Assembly: GCF_009856415.1 (NCBI RefSeq)
Contig: NZ_WMEZ01000001.1
Coordinates: forward strand, 930,001-994,000
From: Halobacillus litoralis
GTDB taxonomy: Bacteria > Bacillota > Bacilli > Bacillales > Halobacillaceae
Direction: 5' to 3'
DNA: 64,000 nucleotides
Shown: positions 55,445 to 64,000 of the stretch, piece after piece
How positions within the stretch are numbered: position 1 is the first letter of the stretch
Layout: every line of letters begins with the position of its first letter
Notes under the pieces: model-generated
What the model saw: the letters and a program-made list of their open reading frames with translations, nothing else
The model's database searches: none
Told to the model about the DNA's origin: nothing
Program-made: the position numbers and the translations under genes

Positions 55445-56221
55445 TTACTTCAACAACCCTAGTTCATAAATCGCATGAGAAAGGCCGTCTTCACCGACAT
55501 CTTTGGTTACAAAATCACTGACAGCTTTCGTTTCAGATACTGCATTTCCCATCGCGACTCCCGTTCCTACCTCACGGATCATTTCAATGTCATTCAAGCC
55601 GTCGCCAAAGGCATACGTATCCTCCATCTTAAGCCCGGCTGCTTCAATCAATTTTTTGATCCCTTCGGCTTTTGACCCACCTTTAGGAAGGACATCACAG
55701 GAAACAGGATGCCACCGGATGTAATCAAAGGATTCATAGGCTTCTCTATACTCTTCGATTTCGTCACCTTCACAGAAGAGAAGGGACTGATAAATATTTC
55801 TTCCTTTGAAAAAGGATGCGTCCGCACTAGGGTGATCGATATATAACGTCCCCAGGCTTTCTTCTATATGATCGTGATCTGGTACAGAAGCTTTCATTTC
55901 TTCATGATTCATAAAGACCATCGGATGGTCGTTCTGCTCTGCGTGCTTATGAAGACGAGCAAGCTCTGGTTCAGATAATGGATTTGTGTAGATCTCTTTT
56001 CCTTCAAAAACGACATACTGTCCGTTGAAACTGACAAAGGAATCGATTCCAAGTTCTTCTCTCAACTTCTTATACATAAAAGGAGCACGTCCCGTTGCAA
56101 TGGCGCAGTAAACCCCTTCATCTTTGAGTGCCTGGATCGCTGCCTTCGTTTTCTCCGGCAGTTTTTTATCGTGATCCAGCAGTGTTCCATCAATATCAAA
56201 AAAAGCAATTTTTTTCGTCAT
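55445..56221 (-). CDS. ykrA: HAD-family Cof-type phosphatase (YkrA-like)
   Basis: A 258-aa protein with IAFFDIDGTLLDHDKKLP (Asp nucleophile and general acid), AIATGRAPFM in motif II and YAFGDGLNDIEMIREVG in motif IV. The Cof-type cap lies between motifs II and III. Substrates of this group are varied sugar phosphates or flavin phosphates. The start is the ATG at 56219-56221 behind GGAGG. The ykrA position next to def and rpoY is conserved. Confidence 0.9.
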   Translation of the reverse strand: MTKKIAFFDIDGTLLDHDKKLPEKTKAAIQALKDEGVYCAIATGRAPFMYKKLREELGIDSFVSFNGQYVVFEGKEIYTNPLSEPELARLHKHAEQNDHPMVFMNHEEMKASVPDHDHIEESLGTLYIDHPSADASFFKGRNIYQSLLFCEGDEIEEYREAYESFDYIRWHPVSCDVLPKGGSKAEGIKKLIEAAGLKMEDTYAFGDGLNDIEMIREVGTGVAMGNAVSETKAVSDFVTKDVGEDGLSHAIYELGLLK

Positions 56222-56366
56222 TTCCTTGTCCTCCTCGTCGGCCTGCATACAATTTCTCTTATGTATCATAGCATACCCCACTCTTTGGCTATACTGTAGC
56301 ATGAGTGGATAGGTTTGAGAAGAAAAACACACGATATATACAAAATCTAATATGTAAATGTTTCAT

Positions 56367-56387
56367 TCTTCCACAAACCGTATTATA
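56367..56387 (+). promoter_or_regulatory. Possible promoter for the 23-codon ORF and rpoY-rnjA
   Basis: TATTATACT near 56380 is a good -10 region for sigma-A. The -35 position (TTTCAT) is weak. Confidence 0.4.
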
Positions 56388-56460
56388 CTAGAGATAACAG
56401 GGATTGGGCGGTTTAACGTTTTTTTGTTTTCTTCTTCAGAATGAAAGGGGATAGATGCCA

Positions 56461-56532
56461 ATGATGAAGCGTCTACGAAGGAAGCTTAGAAAACGTTGGA
56501 AAAATTTCATGAAACGAAAAACATACGCGTAA
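56461..56532 (+). CDS. Candidate 23-aa very basic peptide
   Basis: MMKRLRRKLRKRWKNFMKRK then TYA: more than half of the residues are Lys or Arg, and there are no acidic residues. AAAGGGG lies about 11 nt before the ATG. The ORF stands between ykrA and rpoY, about 125 bp before rpoY. It could be a true small protein, for example nucleic-acid- or membrane-associated, or a translated leader for rpoY-rnjA. I do not know a named family. Confidence 0.5.
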   Translation: MMKRLRRKLRKRWKNFMKRKTYA

Positions 56533-56658
56533 ACCATTGTTTTAGGGTGTACCGAGCACCCGCACATACCATTATCATTCCCATATAGGAAACAAACGTG
56601 CTATGATGATGACAGGACAAGAATGTGGAAATTATATCTAGTTAGGAGCGATAGAGTA

Positions 56659-56868
56659 ATGATATTTAAAGTACTTTATCAGGAACTTGCGAGCGAAGTT
56701 CCTGTCCGTGAACGTACAGACAGCATGTACGTGGAAGCGGAAACAGAAAGACAAGTTCGTGAAAAATTAAAAAATGAAGGATTCAATATTGAATATATTC
56801 AGGTGCTTGATGAGGATCATCTTGAATATGAAAAGCAATCCGAAGATTTCAAAGTGGAGAATTTTTAA
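56659..56868 (+). CDS. rpoY: RNA polymerase epsilon subunit
   Basis: A 69-aa protein starting [20 protein letters not shown], matching RpoY (YkzG), the small RNA polymerase subunit of Firmicutes. [20 protein letters not shown] is a typical central segment. The start is the ATG at 56659 behind AGGAGCGAT. It is 3 bp upstream of rnjA and surely co-transcribed. Confidence 0.95.
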   Translation: MIFKVLYQELASEVPVRERTDSMYVEAETERQVREKLKNEGFNIEYIQVLDEDHLEYEKQSEDFKVENF

Positions 56869-56871
56869 CCG

Positions 56872-58542
56872 ATGAAATTCGTTAAGAATGACCAGACAGC
56901 CGTATTCGCCCTGGGCGGACTCGGTGAGATCGGTAAAAATACGTACGGAGTACAATTCCAAGACGAAATCATCCTCATTGACGCTGGTATTAAATTCCCG
57001 GAAGACGAGCTGCTCGGTATCGACTATGTTATTCCGGATTATACGTACCTCGTCCAAAATCAAGACAAAATCAAAGGACTATTCATTACGCACGGTCACG
57101 AGGACCACATTGGTGGAATTCCTTATCTGCTACGTGAAGTCAATATTCCTATTTACGCGGGCAAATTGGCACTAGGCCTGATCCGTAACAAGTTGGATGA
57201 ACACGGCCTCTTGCGGAATGCGAAACTGAATCCGATTCAGGAAGATGATGTCATCAAATTCCGTAAGACATCCGTTTCCTTCTTCCGTACGACACACAGT
57301 ATCCCTGATTCCTACGGGGTTGTAGTAAAAACCCCACCAGGAAACGTCGTACACACCGGGGACTTTAAATTCGACTTCACCCCTGTAGGAGAACCAGCCG
57401 ATCTTGCTAAGATGGCTGAAATCGGAAAAGAAGGCGTACTTGCCCTATTGTCCGATAGTACCAATGCAGAAGTTCCTGGTTTTACAAAATCAGAACGAGT
57501 GGTTGGGCAAAGCATCGATGACATCTTCACGCGTATGGATGATGGTCGATTGATCTTTGCAACCTTTGCATCAAATATTCACCGCCTTCAACAAGTGGTG
57601 GAATCTGCCGTTAAGAAAGGCCGTAAAGTGGCTGTATTCGGACGCAGTATGGAATCTTCCATCCGAATCGGTCAGGAACTTGGATATATCCGTGCCCCTA
57701 AGGATACATTCATTGATGCCCAACAGATCAACCGACTTCCAGCAAATGAAGTCGTGATCCTATGTACAGGCTCACAAGGTGAACCAATGGCTGCCCTGTC
57801 ACGTATCGCCAACGGTACTCACCGTCAAATTCAAATTCAACCTGGCGACACCGTCGTGTTCTCTTCTTCCCCAATCCCTGGAAACACGATCAGTGTCAGC
57901 CGTACGATCAATAAACTTTACCGCGCCGGTGCCGATGTCATCCACGGCCCATTGAATGACATCCATACATCCGGTCACGGTAGTCAGGAAGAAATGAAGC
58001 TCATGCTTCGTTTGATCCAACCGAAATTCTTTATGCCGATTCACGGGGAGTACCGTATGCTGAAAGAGCACACGAAGCTCAGCCACGATTGTGGCGTCGA
58101 GCCTGAGAACTGCTTCGTCATGGATAATGGTGACGTCCTTGCTCTCGGGAAAGATGAAGCTAGTGTCGCAGGCAAAATCCCGTCCGGCTCTGTCTATGTA
58201 GATGGTAGCGGAATTGGTGACATCGGTAACATCGTCCTTCGTGATCGTAGAATTCTTTCTGAAGAAGGTCTTGTCATCGTAGTCGTAAGCATAAACATGA
58301 AAGAATTCAAGATCGCATCAGGTCCTGATATTATCTCCCGCGGATTCGTCTACATGAGAGAATCAGAAGACTTGATTAAAGAAGCACAGAACCTTGTCAG
58401 CTCCCATGTTGAAAAAGTGATGGAGCGTCGTACGACTCAATGGTCTGAGATCAAAAACGAAATCACAGATACCATTGCTCCGTTCTTGTTTGAAAAGACG
58501 AAGCGTCGTCCGATGATTCTTCCAATCATTATGGAAGTGTGA
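56872..58542 (+). CDS. rnjA: Ribonuclease J1
   Basis: A 556-aa metallo-beta-lactamase/beta-CASP nuclease. [10 protein letters not shown] (about 73-82) holds the zinc ligands, and HSGDF-like HTGDFKFDF follows. [10 protein letters not shown] and [11 protein letters not shown] are beta-CASP motifs. It combines 5' exonuclease and endonuclease activity in mRNA and rRNA processing. The rpoY-rnjA pair is universal in Bacillus relatives. SR1P, encoded by SR1 in this window, is known to act on GapA-RNase J1 contacts in B. subtilis. Confidence 0.97.
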   Translation: MKFVKNDQTAVFALGGLGEIGKNTYGVQFQDEIILIDAGIKFPEDELLGIDYVIPDYTYLVQNQDKIKGLFITHGHEDHIGGIPYLLREVNIPIYAGKLALGLIRNKLDEHGLLRNAKLNPIQEDDVIKFRKTSVSFFRTTHSIPDSYGVVVKTPPGNVVHTGDFKFDFTPVGEPADLAKMAEIGKEGVLALLSDSTNAEVPGFTKSERVVGQSIDDIFTRMDDGRLIFATFASNIHRLQQVVESAVKKGRKVAVFGRSMESSIRIGQELGYIRAPKDTFIDAQQINRLPANEVVILCTGSQGEPMAALSRIANGTHRQIQIQPGDTVVFSSSPIPGNTISVSRTINKLYRAGADVIHGPLNDIHTSGHGSQEEMKLMLRLIQPKFFMPIHGEYRMLKEHTKLSHDCGVEPENCFVMDNGDVLALGKDEASVAGKIPSGSVYVDGSGIGDIGNIVLRDRRILSEEGLVIVVVSINMKEFKIASGPDIISRGFVYMRESEDLIKEAQNLVSSHVEKVMERRTTQWSEIKNEITDTIAPFLFEKTKRRPMILPIIMEV

Positions 58543-58548
58543 TCATGA

Positions 58549-58585
58549 AAAATCCCCGCTGGAATTTCCAGCGGGGATTTCTTTT
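58549..58585. terminator. Bidirectional terminator after rnjA
   Basis: AAATCCCCGCTGG pairs with CCAGCGGGGATTT. Confidence 0.93.
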
Positions 58586-60306
58586 TATGTCAGCCGTTTC
58601 AATGCTTTTTTCATGTCCGGCAAGTCGAGGTTTCCAGTTTCAAAAAATTCTTTAACGATATACTTGGAAAAGTTCACAGCTGACTGGTAATCAATTTTTC
58701 CTGGGAGCGGGGCCTGGTCTTCAATGACGACATCGATCAGCACCGGTTTTTCCGAAACGAAGGCCTGTTTCATTTTTGTAGAGAGCTCCTCATAGGATTC
58801 AATGCGATACCCTTCTCCCCCACAAGCTTCCGCAAACTTCGCGAAGTCCACTTCTCCTAAGTTCGTAGCGTAATTCAAATGCCCCATCTGTTCTTGTTCG
58901 TATTTAATCATTCCAATTTTGCTATTATTCAGCACAATCATTTTAATCGGCAGGTCGTATTTGACGGCCGTTACAAAATCATGCATGACCATAGAGAATC
59001 CCCCATCACCAGATACTCCAATCACCTGCTTATCCGGATAGGCTTTTTGCGCTGCAATCGCGCCAGGTAGTCCACTTCCCATGGTTGCAAGCCAACCGGA
59101 CAAAACAAATTTCTGGTTCACCAGGTGTAAAAAGCGCGTGAGCCACACCGTCACATTTCCAACATCTCCTGAGACAATCGCGCCTGGCTCCATATGTTTT
59201 TCCAATTCGTACATCACTTGAGGCGCATGCAATGGATTTTCCGTGGAACGTTTCTCTTCCTGAACGGCGATTCTCCAATCGTTCATTTTCTCCTGGTAAT
59301 ACTCAAGGTAGTCCCTCTTTTCAACAGGGGAGACTAACTTCGCTAAAGCTGCGAGAGTTTCTTTACTATCCCCTGCAAGACCTACGTCAATAGGATAGTA
59401 TTTGCCCAAGTTTTCAGGTTTGTTGTCAATTTGGATCGCTGTGACATCATCGGGAAGGAAATCCCGGTAAGGGAACTGGGTCCCTACAAGAATTAACAAG
59501 TCTGTTTCCTTCATGGCATGGTAGGCAGGCTTCGTCCCGATTTGACCATGCTGGCCAAGGCAGTAAGGGTGATTATCCGGGATGACCCCCTTAGCGAGTA
59601 GGCTCATGATGATGGGAGCCTTTATTGCTTCTGCAAAATCAATCAATTCATTTGGTGCATTTCTCGTCCCCTGCCCTGCCAGAATAATCGGCTTCTCTGC
59701 TTTTTCAATCAGCTGTCTAGCTTCGTTCAATTGAGTCTGCGCAGGAAAAATTTCTGGTCGATAGTAGTCTCCAGATGTGAGTCGAACCTCATCTTTCTGC
59801 TTGGCTGCAAAAAGATCATCCGGTACGATCAAAACGGAAACCCCTTTATGAGCGTATGCTTCTTTGATGGCCTGGTCCAGTAAATCCGGAAGCTGTGCTT
59901 CTGTCTCCGCCCGACGATTGAAGACAGCGACATCATCAAACATTCTCTCCAAGTTGATTTCCTGGAACGCTCCCGTCCCCACTTCCTCACTATGCACTTG
60001 TCCAACGATCGCCAGCACAGGCGCGCTGTCTGCTTTTGCATCATAAAGGCCATTAAGTAAATGGACAGCTCCTGGTCCAGCAATTGCTGCCGTTACACCG
60101 ATCTTGCCGGTCAATTTCGCATAAGCGGCCGCTGATAAGGCACCGGTTTCCTCATGGCGGACTTGTATGAATTCGATTTCATCCTGCCTTTTCCTCAAAT
60201 CATCAATCAATTCGTTGATGGAGTCTCCCGGCATTCCGTATATGTGATCGACACCCCAGTTGATAAGTTGTTGTGTCATGACTTCCCCTGTTCGTTTATT
60301 GAACAT
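58585..60306 (-). CDS. Thiamine-diphosphate pyruvate oxidase (YdaP/PoxB-like)
   Basis: A 573-aa enzyme with the three domains of the acetolactate synthase and pyruvate oxidase group. IQVRHEETGALSAAAYAKLTG carries the activating Glu, AGQGTRNAP is in the FAD domain, and GVSGDGGFSMVMHDFVTAV ... LNNSKIG binds thiamine diphosphate and Mg2+. YdaP of B. subtilis is the nearest relative that I recall; whether it makes acetyl phosphate with H2O2 or acetate with quinone cannot be read. The start is ATG 60304-60306 behind AAAGGATG. Confidence 0.9.
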   Translation of the reverse strand: MFNKRTGEVMTQQLINWGVDHIYGMPGDSINELIDDLRKRQDEIEFIQVRHEETGALSAAAYAKLTGKIGVTAAIAGPGAVHLLNGLYDAKADSAPVLAIVGQVHSEEVGTGAFQEINLERMFDDVAVFNRRAETEAQLPDLLDQAIKEAYAHKGVSVLIVPDDLFAAKQKDEVRLTSGDYYRPEIFPAQTQLNEARQLIEKAEKPIILAGQGTRNAPNELIDFAEAIKAPIIMSLLAKGVIPDNHPYCLGQHGQIGTKPAYHAMKETDLLILVGTQFPYRDFLPDDVTAIQIDNKPENLGKYYPIDVGLAGDSKETLAALAKLVSPVEKRDYLEYYQEKMNDWRIAVQEEKRSTENPLHAPQVMYELEKHMEPGAIVSGDVGNVTVWLTRFLHLVNQKFVLSGWLATMGSGLPGAIAAQKAYPDKQVIGVSGDGGFSMVMHDFVTAVKYDLPIKMIVLNNSKIGMIKYEQEQMGHLNYATNLGEVDFAKFAEACGGEGYRIESYEELSTKMKQAFVSEKPVLIDVVIEDQAPLPGKIDYQSAVNFSKYIVKEFFETGNLDLPDMKKALKRLT

Positions 60307-60597
60307 CCAAATCATCCTTTCAAGCTCCATAAATTATCTTCTATAACCTTTCTTATTTCCTTTTCCCGCTTTTCTTAAACAATGGAGTCGATGATAAATG
60401 ATGTCCATGTTTTCCACTAATAAATTTCTGTTATAAAAAATTCATGATATACTTCGAATCCATTATTTTAATCTCAGACGACCTCCGTTCGTGGATCAAT
60501 CATCCACAAACGGCGCAGGTAAGTTCAAGTAACTACTTCAGAGCAGGAGCAAGAAGTGATAAAATACAATAAAAAATGATTGACTGGGAGGAGAAAT

Positions 60598-61086
60598 ATG
60601 GATTTATCCATTCGTAACGCTAAGCTAAACGATTATGAGTCGTTGCTGACTCTGTTTAAACAGGTTCATGAATTTCACGTTTCTGCAAGGCCGGATTTGT
60701 ACATAGAGAATGCAACTCCAGTGGAGCAAGGTTTTTTTGAAAGCCAGTTGATGGATAGCCATCAGCATATTTTTGTGGCTTCCATAGAAGATGATTTAGT
60801 TGGAGTTATCGTGACAAAGGAAGAAGAAACAATGGAAAACTCTTTTGTCAAAGCGAGGAAAGTATTGTTAATAAACAGTTTATGCGTTGATGAAAAGCAT
60901 AGAAAAAAGGGGATCGGAAAAGCACTAACGGCGTACGTTTTTGATTTTGGCAGCAGACTCAAAGTAGATAGTATTGAACTGGGAGTAACCGAGAGTAATT
61001 CATCGGCGATTGAATTTTATCGGTCCATGGGGATGAAGACCAGGAGTAGAAAAATGGAGATTGCCCTTGATTCTTTGAGCGATTAG
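60598..61086 (+). CDS. GNAT-family N-acetyltransferase
   Basis: A 162-aa protein with LLINSLCVDEKHRKKGIGKA at the acetyl-CoA site and ESNSSAIEFYRSMGMKTRSR at the C terminus. The substrate is unknown. The start is the ATG at 60598 behind GGGAGGAG. It is divergent from the pyruvate oxidase gene across 291 bp, which is A/T-rich. Confidence 0.88.
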   Translation: MDLSIRNAKLNDYESLLTLFKQVHEFHVSARPDLYIENATPVEQGFFESQLMDSHQHIFVASIEDDLVGVIVTKEEETMENSFVKARKVLLINSLCVDEKHRKKGIGKALTAYVFDFGSRLKVDSIELGVTESNSSAIEFYRSMGMKTRSRKMEIALDSLSD

Positions 61087-61132
61087 CAGTTGCATTATGG
61101 TTTACATCAAACTTTAATAAAAACAATAATAA

Positions 61133-61169
61133 AATACCCCTCTGGACCTTTTTTGACCAGAGAGGTATT
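61133..61169. terminator. Terminator between the GNAT gene and ktrC
   Basis: AATACC and CTCTGG pair with CCAGAG and GGTATT. Confidence 0.8.
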
Positions 61170-61180
61170 ACAGCATAGTA

Positions 61181-61846
61181 TTAATCTTCTAATACGAGGT
61201 TTTTTTCAAAGCGGCTGATATCTTTATCTGCACCAATGACGATTAGGACATCGCTCTCTTTGATTTCTTCCGTTGCCATTGGTGAAACGATGACATCTTT
61301 ATCTCTTTTGATGGCGACAACGTTACATCCGTATTCGGCGCGGATATCAAGGTCCACGAGCGTTTGACCACCCATTTTACTTCCGGCTTTCACTTCAACA
61401 ACACTATGGTCATCAGAAAGCTCGATATAATCGAGGATGTTGTTGGAAATGATGTTATGAGCAATTCGTTTTCCCATATCACGTTCTGGGTGAACGACTT
61501 GATCGGCTCCAATCTTGTTTAGAATTTTTTCGTGGTAATCATTTTGGGCTTTGACTGTAATCATTTTGATGCCCATCTCTTTTAATATCAATGTCGTCAA
61601 CATACTGGCCTGGATATTGTCCCCGATCGCTACTATCACATGGTCGATGTTACGGAATCCAAGCTCTTTCAATACATTCTCATCAGTTGAATCAGCAATG
61701 ACGGCATGTGACGCGATATCACGATATTCGTTTACTTTATCTTCATCAAGGTCAAGGGCGAGAACTTCCATCCCTTCCCGGCTCAATTCGCGGCAGATAC
61801 TCCCCCCGAAGCGGCCGAGGCCGATAACGGCAAATTCTTTTTTCAT
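61181..61846 (-). CDS. ktrC: K+ uptake regulatory subunit KtrC
   Basis: A 221-aa RCK protein. VIGLGRFGGSICRELSREG is the nucleotide-binding Rossmann motif. An RCK_N domain occupies residues 1-120 and RCK_C about 135-220, where c-di-AMP binds in relatives. KtrC partners a KtrB/KtrD membrane channel, which is not in the window. The gene is the ykqB neighbour of rnjA in B. subtilis, inverted here. The ribosome site is TTGGAGG. Potassium uptake is central to salt tolerance, fitting the BCCT gene. Confidence 0.92.
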   Translation of the reverse strand: MKKEFAVIGLGRFGGSICRELSREGMEVLALDLDEDKVNEYRDIASHAVIADSTDENVLKELGFRNIDHVIVAIGDNIQASMLTTLILKEMGIKMITVKAQNDYHEKILNKIGADQVVHPERDMGKRIAHNIISNNILDYIELSDDHSVVEVKAGSKMGGQTLVDLDIRAEYGCNVVAIKRDKDVIVSPMATEEIKESDVLIVIGADKDISRFEKNLVLED

Positions 61847-61944
61847 AGGTCAACCTCCAACTGTCTCGCAAAATCTATGCTTATTCTATCACATAAAACC
61901 CCACTCAACATATGGAACTTCCATAATAATAAAAGAACTTCCAC

Positions 61945-62496
61945 TAAAGCTCCCTTTACTTGAAGACTCAGTTTCGAGACAATTGTTGGTTCTAGGAGCT
62001 CCGGGAAAAGGTTCGCTTTCCATGGGGCGGGCGGTGAGCCTCCTCAGGCTACGCCTTCCGGGGTCTCACCTGTCCCACACGTCCCATAGGAGTCTCACCT
62101 TTTCCCTCCGCCCCTTTACCTTATATGTGTCTCGAAACCACTTCTAAAAGGGGAGCATGTATGGTTGAGGGAAGTGGATGATTAGAACACCTCCAAAGTA
62201 CGTCAGAGCTTGATCCAGAGCTCATTACACCTCAAATGTGTGGTAGTGGAAGACCTTCCAACTTGGTACAGAGGTTCGTTTTTCACATACCTCGAATGGG
62301 GTGGTTGGGAAGCTGCGAGACTCCCGTGGGAGAAGGAGTTAGGTGAGATCCCGCAGGACGCAGTCCGAGGAAGCTCACCACGTCCCCCACAGGAAAGCGA
62401 GTAGCTTCCCAGCCACCCCTGGCGCTCAACACGATAACGAACCACGAAACATCTCGAAACTGAGTCTTCAAGAATCCTGCCATATTCTTTCATAAC
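61945..62496. repeat. Composite palindromic repeat, locus G
   Basis: The left end TGAAGACTCAGTTTCGAGAC (61961 on) leads to a core with GGTTCGCTTTCCATGGGG and GTGAGCCTCCTCAGGC, closed by GTCTCGAAACCACTTCT (62128-62146). The right core runs from AGGTTCGTT (62272) to AACGAACCA (near 62436) with GAGACTCCCGTGGGAG inside. The right end is AACATCTCGAAACTGAGTCTTC. This left core is nearly the same as in locus C. Confidence 0.92.
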
Positions 62497-62501
62497 AAAA
62501 G

Positions 62502-62531
62502 AAAGCATAGAGTCCATGGACTCTATGCTTT
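62502..62531 (-). terminator. Terminator after cydB
   Basis: A perfect 30-bp palindrome, AAAGCATAGAGTCCA/TGGACTCTATGCTTT, 12 bp past the cydB stop. Confidence 0.88.
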
Positions 62532-62543
62532 GGGTTAGTTCAT

Positions 62544-63557
62544 TTACTTTTTCCCTTTTACATAATCCGCATCGAAAAGGAACAGTCTCATTAACAGGAT
62601 GAGAGATGGAATCAATAATAACAGTCCTGCGATAAAGACGATGACCAGAGCGATCGCCATGGATTCGTTCGTCACGCCACTTGTAATGGTTACATAAGGA
62701 TAGAGCAAGTATGGCAAATGAGAGGCTCCGTAACCAAAGAATGCAATGAAAAATTGAATCATGACGGCGATGAATGCCCAGCCATAATACTTCCCTTGAT
62801 AGACGAGAAAGACAGCAATCATGAAAAAGGCTACGGATATTCCGAAGACCCACCATAATTCAATGGCTCGCTGGAAGTGATCCATATTTTGCTGACTAAG
62901 TGCGATGAATGTCGTGAGACTGGCAATGATTGTCGGAGAACTCCAGAACAGCGCATATTTTCTAAGGATTTCAAGCGCTGGTTGATCCCCTGCCCGGTTG
63001 GCATAATACGTTAAGAACATGGCACTGATATAAAGGACACTAACGATAGCAAGGAAAACAACACTCCAGGAATAGGGACTGGTCAGCAATTTCCCAAAAA
63101 GCAGTTGCACACCGTTAGAGGTCTCCTCAATGTAGCCACCCTCAGAAATGGTTAGAGCGGTGGAAAGAGATGCCGGGATGAGCAGTCCTGTCGCTCCATA
63201 TAAGAACATATAGAGAGAATTATCCTTTGAACCATAGTTTTCAAAAGCATAAAAAGATCCTCGAATAGCGAGCAGGACAATTGCTATACTTCCTGGTATG
63301 AGTAGGGTTTGTCCGAAGTAATACGCCATATCCGGGAAAAACCCGACGAGTCCAACGAAAAAGAAGACGAAAAAGACGTTGGTCACTTCCCATACGGGCG
63401 ATAAATAACGAGAGATCAGCTGATTGATCAAATGATCCTTCTTCGTCATTCGTGCGTAATAAGCGAAAAAACCGGCTCCAAAGTCGACAGAAGCGACAAT
63501 CAAATACCCATAAAGGAAGAGCCATAGAACGGAAATTCCTATCAATTCATAACTCAT
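62544..63557 (-). CDS. cydB: Cytochrome bd-type menaquinol oxidase subunit II
   Basis: A 337-aa protein with about eight to nine membrane segments. FLYGYLIVASVDFGAGFFAY and LSPVWEVTNVFFVFFFVGLV are typical of CydB, the subunit binding subunit I without direct heme ligands. The sequence looks closer to the YthB type than to E. coli CydB. The start overlaps the cydA stop by 4 bp. Confidence 0.9.
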   Translation of the reverse strand: MSYELIGISVLWLFLYGYLIVASVDFGAGFFAYYARMTKKDHLINQLISRYLSPVWEVTNVFFVFFFVGLVGFFPDMAYYFGQTLLIPGSIAIVLLAIRGSFYAFENYGSKDNSLYMFLYGATGLLIPASLSTALTISEGGYIEETSNGVQLLFGKLLTSPYSWSVVFLAIVSVLYISAMFLTYYANRAGDQPALEILRKYALFWSSPTIIASLTTFIALSQQNMDHFQRAIELWWVFGISVAFFMIAVFLVYQGKYYGWAFIAVMIQFFIAFFGYGASHLPYLLYPYVTITSGVTNESMAIALVIVFIAGLLLLIPSLILLMRLFLFDADYVKGKK

Positions 63558-64000
63558 GCGTCATCCTCCTTACTTGCAGCGGCTGTTTGAGGATAACGGT
63601 GTTCCAACTCCAATTCAGCCGGTATTCCTTTGAAAATTTTCCGTAATGTGATGAGACATCCCATACCGAGCACAAGGTACACAGCTGCAAATAGAATGAA
63701 CATCGAGAACACATACGGAGAAGTGGTTGCACCTTCTGCAACGGTCATGAATCCACGTAAGATCCATGGTTGACGTCCTACTTCTGCATAAATCCATCCA
63801 AACTCGATTGCAAGCATCGTCAGCGGGCCAGTAGCTACGATCCCCCATAGGAGAAGCGGGTTATACTCGTTCCATTTCTTTAACTTCCAGAATACGAGAA
63901 ATAAGAACGAAATTCCGAGTGTGTAAAAGCCGATGCTGACCATGAGGTCGAACATGTAGTGGATCCAAAGAGGAGGTCGTTCCTCTTCTGGTGTTTCATT
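63554..64000 (-). CDS. cydA: Cytochrome bd-type oxidase subunit I (5' part beyond window)
   Basis: Only the C-terminal 148 residues are inside the window; the frame is open to the edge with ETPEEERPPLWIHYMFDLMV as the first readable part. GWIYAEVGRQPWILRGFMTV is the hallmark of CydA, the heme-bearing quinol oxidase subunit. A YthA-type label is possible. Translationally coupled to cydB. Confidence 0.9.
   Translation of the reverse strand, partial: NETPEEERPPLWIHYMFDLMVSIGFYTLGISFLFLVFWKLKKWNEYNPLLLWGIVATGPLTMLAIEFGWIYAEVGRQPWILRGFMTVAEGATTSPYVFSMFILFAAVYLVLGMGCLITLRKIFKGIPAELELEHRYPQTAAASKEDDA

Overview
The window is one contiguous stretch of a Bacillaceae chromosome, not an accessory island. 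Gene content and order follow the ktrC-rnjA-pdh-speA-ykt-yla-pycA-cta-ylb-bshC segment of Bacillus subtilis, read in the opposite direction. A BCCT-type betaine carrier, acidic lipoproteins and long-stem intergenic repeats suggest a moderately halophilic or halotolerant relative such as Halobacillus, Pontibacillus or Virgibacillus. The genus is an inference. No rRNA, tRNA, phage, transposase or CRISPR was seen.

Layout. 1-12.3 kb: bshC (cut by the window edge), a DUF3397 membrane protein, panE, ylbP, an RsfA-type regulator, an enoyl-CoA hydratase, rpmF/ylbN, tmcAL, ylbL/ylbK, ylbJ, coaD and rsmD. 12.4-19.4 kb: repeat elements, an unrecognised exported protein, and ylbA/G/F/D/C/B-type genes. 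19.5-29.1 kb: a permease, an acetyltransferase and the caa3 oxidase set (DUF420, ctaG, ctaF, ctaE, ctaD, ctaC, ctaB, with ctaA divergent). 29.4-37.7 kb: pycA, ylaN, glsA and small yla genes. 37.7-43.3 kb: suhB, ykzI/yktB/yktA-type genes, a nitronate monooxygenase and speA. 43.3-48.3 kb: a 20-bp tandem array, the SR1 dual-function RNA locus, a polysaccharide deacetylase, an aromatic-acid-exporter-type protein, a BCCT carrier and a small lipoprotein. 48.5-53.4 kb: pdhDCBA. 53.8-64 kb: ykyA, def, ykrA, a 23-aa ORF, rpoY, rnjA, pyruvate oxidase, a GNAT, ktrC and cydBA.

The genes centre on pyruvate and respiration. Pyruvate goes to acetyl-CoA (PdhABCD), to oxaloacetate (PycA) or to acetyl phosphate (pyruvate oxidase). 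Electrons go to caa3 oxidase, whose heme A comes from CtaB and CtaA, or to a bd oxidase (CydAB). SR1, which carries a CcpA-type cre site here, links carbon status to glycolysis and arginine metabolism in B. subtilis.

The most striking non-genic feature is a family of roughly 0.2-0.7 kb repeats at seven intergenic loci (A-G). They share inverted ends (AAGACTCAGTTTCGAGA ... TCTCGAAACTGAGTCTT), and the full-length ones hold two long-stem cores in opposite orientation. A second family, with GGCGCC or GTGCC termini, occurs three times, once inserted inside a copy of the first. The window also holds an 11-copy 20-bp tandem array joined to a perfect 15-bp hairpin, a 42-bp tandem repeat, and a few possible overlooked small genes. 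Relative to B. subtilis, typA, phoH (ylaK), ftsW and slp are missing from their usual places.
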